NCBI GenBank assembly: GCA_041392805.1
Contig: JAWKLJ010000001.1
Coordinates: forward strand, 62,001-126,000
DNA length: 64,000 nucleotides
Direction of reading: 5' to 3'
Origin: Saprospiraceae bacterium
Lineage (GTDB): Bacteria; Bacteroidota; Bacteroidia; Chitinophagales; Saprospiraceae
The notes beneath the pieces are model-generated. The model made no database searches. It was not told the DNA's origin and was given only the letters and a program-made list of their open reading frames with translations. The position numbers were made by a program, and so were the translations under genes. This document shows, in pieces, positions 61,552 to 64,000 of this stretch. Each line of letters starts with the position of its first letter. Positions within the stretch are counted from its first letter, which is position 1.

Positions 61552-62613
61552 TTATTTGGGCCGTTGGATCGTCCCTATGCCATTTTCGATGAGTGATCCA
61601 AAATACAGTTGTCCTTCAAATTCTTGTGCATTTGTAATTTGCGCAAACTTTCCCGTAGGGTCTTGCAAATTATAAATAACCTGTGCCCGCTCATTTATCC
61701 CCAGCACAAATCCATATCGCTGAGGAGCAGGTTGAAGACTATCTGGAAGGCGAGCAATGATTTTTCTATAAAAGGGTTTCTCCATCAATTTGTCTAATTT
61801 GGGGTCTCGAGGGGAGACCAAGGTAAGCCAGAAAATGCCATTCGTACCCTTCGAAATCCCATCGGGAAAACCAGGCAAGTTTTGTATAAAAACATCGTTT
61901 TGTCCTATCCTTGTCCCCTTTAACCAGTAGCGCCGTACCCGATAAGCACCGGTTTCAACGACCAAGACAAAAGACTGGTCAGGTGCAACAGCTATTCCAT
62001 TAGCAAAATAGAGGTCATCCAACAACAACCTCGTTTTTTTACTTTCAGGGTCATACTCCAATAATCGACCATTAGGCCGATGTTCCAACAAATCCATTTT
62101 GTAGTCGTGGAAAGCAAATTTATAAGAAGCATCTGAAAAATAGATTTTGCCATCTCGCCCAACCTCTACATCATCCGTCATACCAAATGGCAACCCATCG
62201 TGCTCCGTCGTTAAGGTATATATTTCCCCTTTAGGGTTAATAGACAGCAGCCCTTTTTGGCCATCTGCTACCAATAGGTTTCCCAAAAAATCAAAGTGCA
62301 AACCAAGTGGTCGCCCACCCGTGTTAGCTAATACCTCTGGTGTTTCTTTTCGCCCATCAAACCGAATGATACTCCCATTTAGACTGGAACCATACAAACG
62401 GCCTTGCTGGTCAATTGCCACATCTTCACAAGCCTCACACTCACCATTGTATAAAACCAATAAACGACTCAGTTTATCGTTTACTTCATACTTGCCTTCT
62501 AATGCTGGTGCACGCGGAGGCCGCCAGGACACCGGTTCGAGCTGTACGGGAAAAAATAAAAGATATGCTATCAAACATAAAATTACTGACAACAGCAATA
62601 TGCGAAATTTCAT
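61552..62613 (-). CDS. SMP-30/strictosidine-synthase-like beta-propeller protein
   Basis: A 353-residue protein with an N-terminal hydrophobic anchor (ILLLSVILCLIAYLLFFPV), then a six-bladed propeller of the strictosidine synthase/APMAP group. Blade motifs: RPLGLHFDFLGNLLVADGQKGLL, DDVEVGRDGKIYFSDASYKF, FANGIAVAPDQSFVLVVETGAYRVRRYW and LPGFPDGISKGTNGIFWLTL. Human APMAP and related proteins hydrolyse lactones or esters; substrate unknown. The propeller would face the periplasm. It is cotranscribed with the decarboxylase; an alternative link to amine condensation, as in strictosidine synthase, is speculative. Confidence 0.88.
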   Translation of the reverse strand: MKFRILLLSVILCLIAYLLFFPVQLEPVSWRPPRAPALEGKYEVNDKLSRLLVLYNGECEACEDVAIDQQGRLYGSSLNGSIIRFDGRKETPEVLANTGGRPLGLHFDFLGNLLVADGQKGLLSINPKGEIYTLTTEHDGLPFGMTDDVEVGRDGKIYFSDASYKFAFHDYKMDLLEHRPNGRLLEYDPESKKTRLLLDDLYFANGIAVAPDQSFVLVVETGAYRVRRYWLKGTRIGQNDVFIQNLPGFPDGISKGTNGIFWLTLVSPRDPKLDKLMEKPFYRKIIARLPDSLQPAPQRYGFVLGINERAQVIYNLQDPTGKFAQITNAQEFEGQLYFGSLIENGIGTIQRPK

Positions 62614-62632
62614 ACCGGAGATTTAGAAAACA

Positions 62633-62640
62633 CAAACCTA
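62633..62640 (-). promoter_or_regulatory. -7 promoter box (TAGGTTTG, minus strand) for the propeller/decarboxylase operon
   Basis: Exact TAnnTTTG on the minus strand, 20 bases before the propeller-protein start. No convincing -33 box. Confidence 0.5.
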
Positions 62641-62817
62641 ATGCTTTCGGCAATAGATGATAACTGTTTAGCCTAAGTAAAAGTAATACTTTTTGAAAAA
62701 AAACATCAAAGAGGTGTACCTTTTCAAAAAGCCCGCATTATGATAGCAAAATCAACCGGAAAATAAATGAAACGGTAAGCATAATAACTTATTATAGCAA
62801 TTTTGGGCTAAAAAATG

Positions 62818-62825
62818 TACTTTTG
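62818..62825 (+). promoter_or_regulatory. -7 promoter box (TACTTTTG) for the second ECF sigma gene
   Basis: Exact match overlapping in-frame start codons at 62823-62826. The start must therefore lie downstream, at 62874. Confidence 0.6.
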
Positions 62826-62873
62826 ATGTTTTCAAAACTTCAGTTAAGCCGAAGCCATATAAAAAATGCAGGC

Positions 62874-63437
62874 ATGAGTGTCTCTAAGAAGACTTTTTCC
62901 GTAGAGCATATGCAGGAAGAGTGGCTAGAAGTACAAGCAGCCCAGCACGATCCCGCTCGATTCCGACCGCTATATAATCGTTATTATGAACCTATCTTTC
63001 GCTTTATTTTCCGCAGAACCAATGAAGAAGAGCTTACAGCCGATCTTTGTTCCCAAGTTTTTTTGAAAGCCCTACAACAATTAAAAGTTTATTCCTACAA
63101 AGGCGTTCCCTTTTCGGCATGGCTTTATAGAATTGCCAGTAATGAAATAGCTCAACATTACCGGGCTTCACAAAAAAACAGAGTCGTCAGCATTGAAGAA
63201 ACTTCTTTTTCAGATATGATAGACGAACTTAAAGAAGAAGACACGGAAGGACTAAGGCAGAAATTGTTACAGACCCTGGATCAGCTCAAGGAGGAAGACC
63301 TGGAATTAATTGAATTGCGTTTTTTTGAACAGCGTTCTTTTAAAGAGGTGGCTGAATTGACTGGCATCACAGAGAACAACGCAAAGGTGAGAACATACCG
63401 GATTTTGGAAAGAATGAAAAAGAAGCTTTCCATCTAA
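62874..63437 (+). CDS. ECF RNA polymerase sigma factor
   Basis: A 187-residue group IV sigma factor, starting MSVSKKTFSVEHMQEEW; the upstream frame overlaps the promoter. Region 2: RFRPLYNRYYEPIFRFIFRRTN, ADLCSQVFLKALQQL and PFSAWLYRIASNEIAQHYR. Region 4: LKEEDLELIELRFFEQRSFKEV with ELTGITENNAKVRTYRILERMKKKL. Distinct from the 40.9-kb sigma factor. A membrane protein gene follows 49 bases downstream and may regulate it. Confidence 0.92.
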   Translation: MSVSKKTFSVEHMQEEWLEVQAAQHDPARFRPLYNRYYEPIFRFIFRRTNEEELTADLCSQVFLKALQQLKVYSYKGVPFSAWLYRIASNEIAQHYRASQKNRVVSIEETSFSDMIDELKEEDTEGLRQKLLQTLDQLKEEDLELIELRFFEQRSFKEVAELTGITENNAKVRTYRILERMKKKLSI

Positions 63438-63486
63438 AGGAGAGAGAAGGAGGCTTTACCTTCTTTTTCATCCAATAATAATTCCG

Positions 63487-64000
63487 ATGAAGAAAAACTA
63501 CAAAATATTAATAAATCCAAAACAGCCCAGCCAAGCGCAAATCGCCAAGCACATGGATTTTGACGCCTTGCTGGAGCAATTGGACACTAATAAAGACAAA
63601 TCGGGTATGGGGCGTATCCGAAAACTTTATTATTACGGTGGGGCTATCGCTGCTTCCATCTCCTTATTAGTGGTATTTTGGCTAAGCAATCAACAAAATG
63701 GCACTCAAACCGCCCTCCAATATTTTGCCGAAAGGCCTTATGTCAATCCGCCTATCAAAAATGTCAATCCGCAATTTGCTAGCTATAAAGTAGCCGTCAA
63801 CCAAGGTGGCATCTATGAATACGAAAGTGGTTCAAGACTTGTGGTGCCTGCAGCCGCCTTTATAGATGATAGAGGCAAACTCATCGAAGGGGAAGTAGAG
63901 ATTCATTATCGGGAAATGCATGATTATATCGATTTTTTCCTTTCGGGGATTCCAATGACTTATGATTCTGCAAACGTCCGCTACACCTTGGAATCGGCTG
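63487..64000 (+). CDS. Membrane protein downstream of ECF sigma, 3' end outside window
   Basis: Open frame from ATG 63487 to the window edge (171 residues and counting). The N-terminal 55 residues are cytoplasmic and polar (KHMDFDALLEQLDTNKDKSG), then one membrane helix (AIAASISLLVVFWL), then an extracytoplasmic region with GSRLVVPAAAFIDDRGKLIEGEVEIHYREMHDYIDFFLSGIPM. Such beta-rich segments occur in large Bacteroidota envelope proteins. The position after an ECF sigma gene and the single-helix topology fit an anti-sigma or sigma-coupled sensor; I do not recognise the family. Confidence 0.75.
   Translation, partial: MKKNYKILINPKQPSQAQIAKHMDFDALLEQLDTNKDKSGMGRIRKLYYYGGAIAASISLLVVFWLSNQQNGTQTALQYFAERPYVNPPIKNVNPQFASYKVAVNQGGIYEYESGSRLVVPAAAFIDDRGKLIEGEVEIHYREMHDYIDFFLSGIPMTYDSANVRYTLESA

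Noticed and set aside
1..64000. CRISPR array, tRNA, rRNA, prophage or complete insertion sequence
   Set aside because: No regularly spaced repeats, cloverleaf-like sequences, rRNA cores, phage structural genes or transposase genes were seen.

Overview
The window is 64 kb of chromosome from a member of the Bacteroidota. The phylum call rests on several signals: a GroEL with a Gly/Met tail, two secreted proteins with C-terminal type IX secretion sorting domains, a TonB-dependent receptor with a carboxypeptidase-like N-terminal domain, the miaB / sigma-54 activator / LptE block, WG-repeat proteins, and repeated TAnnTTTG (-7) promoter boxes with no Shine-Dalgarno sites. A Saprospiria-like relative is plausible but is only my inference. 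No rRNA, tRNA, CRISPR array, prophage or complete insertion sequence was seen. Most genes are housekeeping and lie in short operons on both strands.

Layout. 0-9 kb: groEL C-terminus, a strong bidirectional terminator, a phosphodiesterase, a degenerate papain-like protein, an acyl-CoA carboxylase carboxyltransferase, and an operon of a 1014-residue GT2/GT-C/TPR glycosyltransferase fusion with two methyltransferases. 9-16 kb: an aminotransferase, an unknown lipoprotein pair, purU, a SWIM zinc-finger protein, rlmH, a rhomboid protease and an ADP-ribose-type Nudix enzyme. 16-21.6 kb: agmatine-to-putrescine genes (aguA, aguB), pruA, a YjjG-type phosphatase, coaD and a small secreted protein. 21.8-25.9 kb: pncB with a palindromic operator candidate, an NrtR-type Nudix regulator, a WG-repeat lipoprotein and purE.

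25.9-34 kb is the most unusual part. A GC-rich patch carries a DUF3095 protein with nucleotidyl-cyclase-like motifs. It abuts two divergent AAA+ genes: a double CbbX/SpoVK-type ATPase with a duplicated N-terminal domain, and a Clp-like ATPase whose first ATPase module has lost its Walker B acidic residues and whose ends are not those of ClpB or ClpC. The intergenic DNA between them can form mutually exclusive hairpins ending in a U-tract.

34-45.5 kb: kdsC, a UbiA prenyltransferase, maf, a 1121-residue WG-repeat protein, a 216-bp MITE-like element with TTA target duplications at the stop codon of a 2H phosphoesterase gene, an ECF sigma / anti-sigma operon with envelope proteins, rluF and pyrC. 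45.5-64 kb: purK, a YigZ family protein, an S9 peptidase, two T9SS cargo proteins, a TonB receptor, miaB with a hairpin leader, a sigma-54 activator, lptE, sucC, a PLP decarboxylase with a strictosidine-synthase-like propeller protein, and a second ECF sigma factor followed by a membrane protein cut by the window end.

Functionally the window covers purine (purE, purK, purU) and pyrimidine (pyrC) synthesis, NAD salvage, CoA synthesis, polyamine formation, rRNA/tRNA modification (rlmH, rluF, miaB), surface glycosylation and lipopolysaccharide assembly, and envelope stress signalling. Non-coding features of interest are several long perfect inverted repeats in 5' leaders (near coaD, miaB and the carboxyltransferase gene) and three intergenic loci with a purine-rich stretch followed by a CTTCCAA-type pyrimidine repeat.
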